From the NCBI GenBank assembly GCA_004102785.1, contig SCEJ01000028.1, forward strand, positions 1-40,827: a stretch of DNA of 40,827 bases, in the 5' to 3' direction. The notes below the pieces were generated by a model. That model saw only the letters and a list, made by a program, of their open reading frames with translations. It was not told the origin of the DNA and did not search any database. Source of the DNA: Muribaculaceae bacterium Isolate-013 (NCI) (lineage in GTDB: Bacteria; Bacteroidota; Bacteroidia; Bacteroidales; Muribaculaceae). Within the stretch, counting starts at the first letter, position 1; every line of letters begins with the position of its first letter. The position numbers and the translations under genes were made by a program. Below are positions 40,782 to 40,827 of the stretch, in pieces.

Positions 40782-40827
40782 ATGTCAAGACAAGCAACGA
40801 AGATAAATATAAGCGAGGAGCAACGAA
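40782..40827 (+). CDS. Start of a divergent gene, perhaps IS630-type transposase
   Basis: ATG at 40782 opens a frame that runs to the window edge and reads MSRQATKINISEEQR. That start resembles the N-terminal HTH region of IS630-family transposases (MxRxAxxIxLSxEE). Only 15 residues are visible, so the identity is tentative. Confidence 0.45.
   Translation, partial: MSRQATKINISEEQR

Overview
The window looks like a chromosomal segment of a Bacteroidales bacterium, most likely a gut Muribaculaceae-type organism. The evidence is the gene content: DUF4290 next to rimM, an archaeal/eukaryotic-type ProRS, an XRE protein with a C-terminal VVFY motif, and a SO_0444-type Cu/Zn permease fused to an HMA domain. 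The promoters agree: several start sites are preceded by the Bacteroidetes sigma-ABfr pattern TTTG/TTG-N19-21-TAnnTTTG, and Shine-Dalgarno sequences are mostly absent. Family assignments come from motifs read by eye. No database search was run.

Left part (1-9.7 kb): the 3' end of an ISAs1-type transposase, a 25-bp perfect hairpin, then a minus-strand housekeeping run (GtrB-type glycosyltransferase, proS, an OmpA-like protein, a small acidic protein, rimM, DUF4290). Next come a heavy-metal permease divergent from a Fur-family regulator, about 1 kb of AT-rich non-coding DNA, an XRE-type protein with two promoter-like repeats, and a LEA-like Lys/Ala repeat protein.

Middle (10-18.3 kb), plus strand: clpC and htpG (stress proteolysis and chaperone), a candidate small RNA bounded by a textbook promoter and terminator, then ptb, buk and a NUDIX gene in one tight unit. 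Ptb and Buk interconvert butyryl-CoA and butyrate with ATP formation.

Right part (18.3-40.7 kb) is the remarkable one: about 22 kb with every gene on the minus strand and many start/stop overlaps. Read in the direction of transcription it encodes a stand-alone LytTR regulator, a membrane FHA/zinc-ribbon protein, an exported caspase-fold peptidase, a Gly/Ala plus acidic protein, a soluble double zinc-ribbon/FHA protein, a PP2C phosphatase, a transmembrane Ser/Thr kinase, an exported Sel1-repeat protein, a broken Sel1 gene, a radical SAM/SPASM enzyme, a second Gly/Ala plus acidic protein, a second exported Sel1 protein, a membrane-anchored protein with a vWA-like metal site, a three-helix membrane protein, a tubulin-like GTPase, two Hsp70/actin-fold (ASKHA) proteins, a TerD protein and a membrane protein with a Cpl-7-like wall-binding end. 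I read this as one envelope-spanning phospho-signalling and stress or conflict system. Sel1, vWA-like, caspase and Cpl-7-like parts lie outside the membrane; kinase, phosphatase and FHA modules signal inside; the tubulin-like and ASKHA ATPases with TerD form the cytoplasmic machine. At least four internal promoter-like sites suggest sub-operons. The right edge carries what looks like the first codons of a divergent IS630-type transposase, so transposase sequence lies at both ends of the window.
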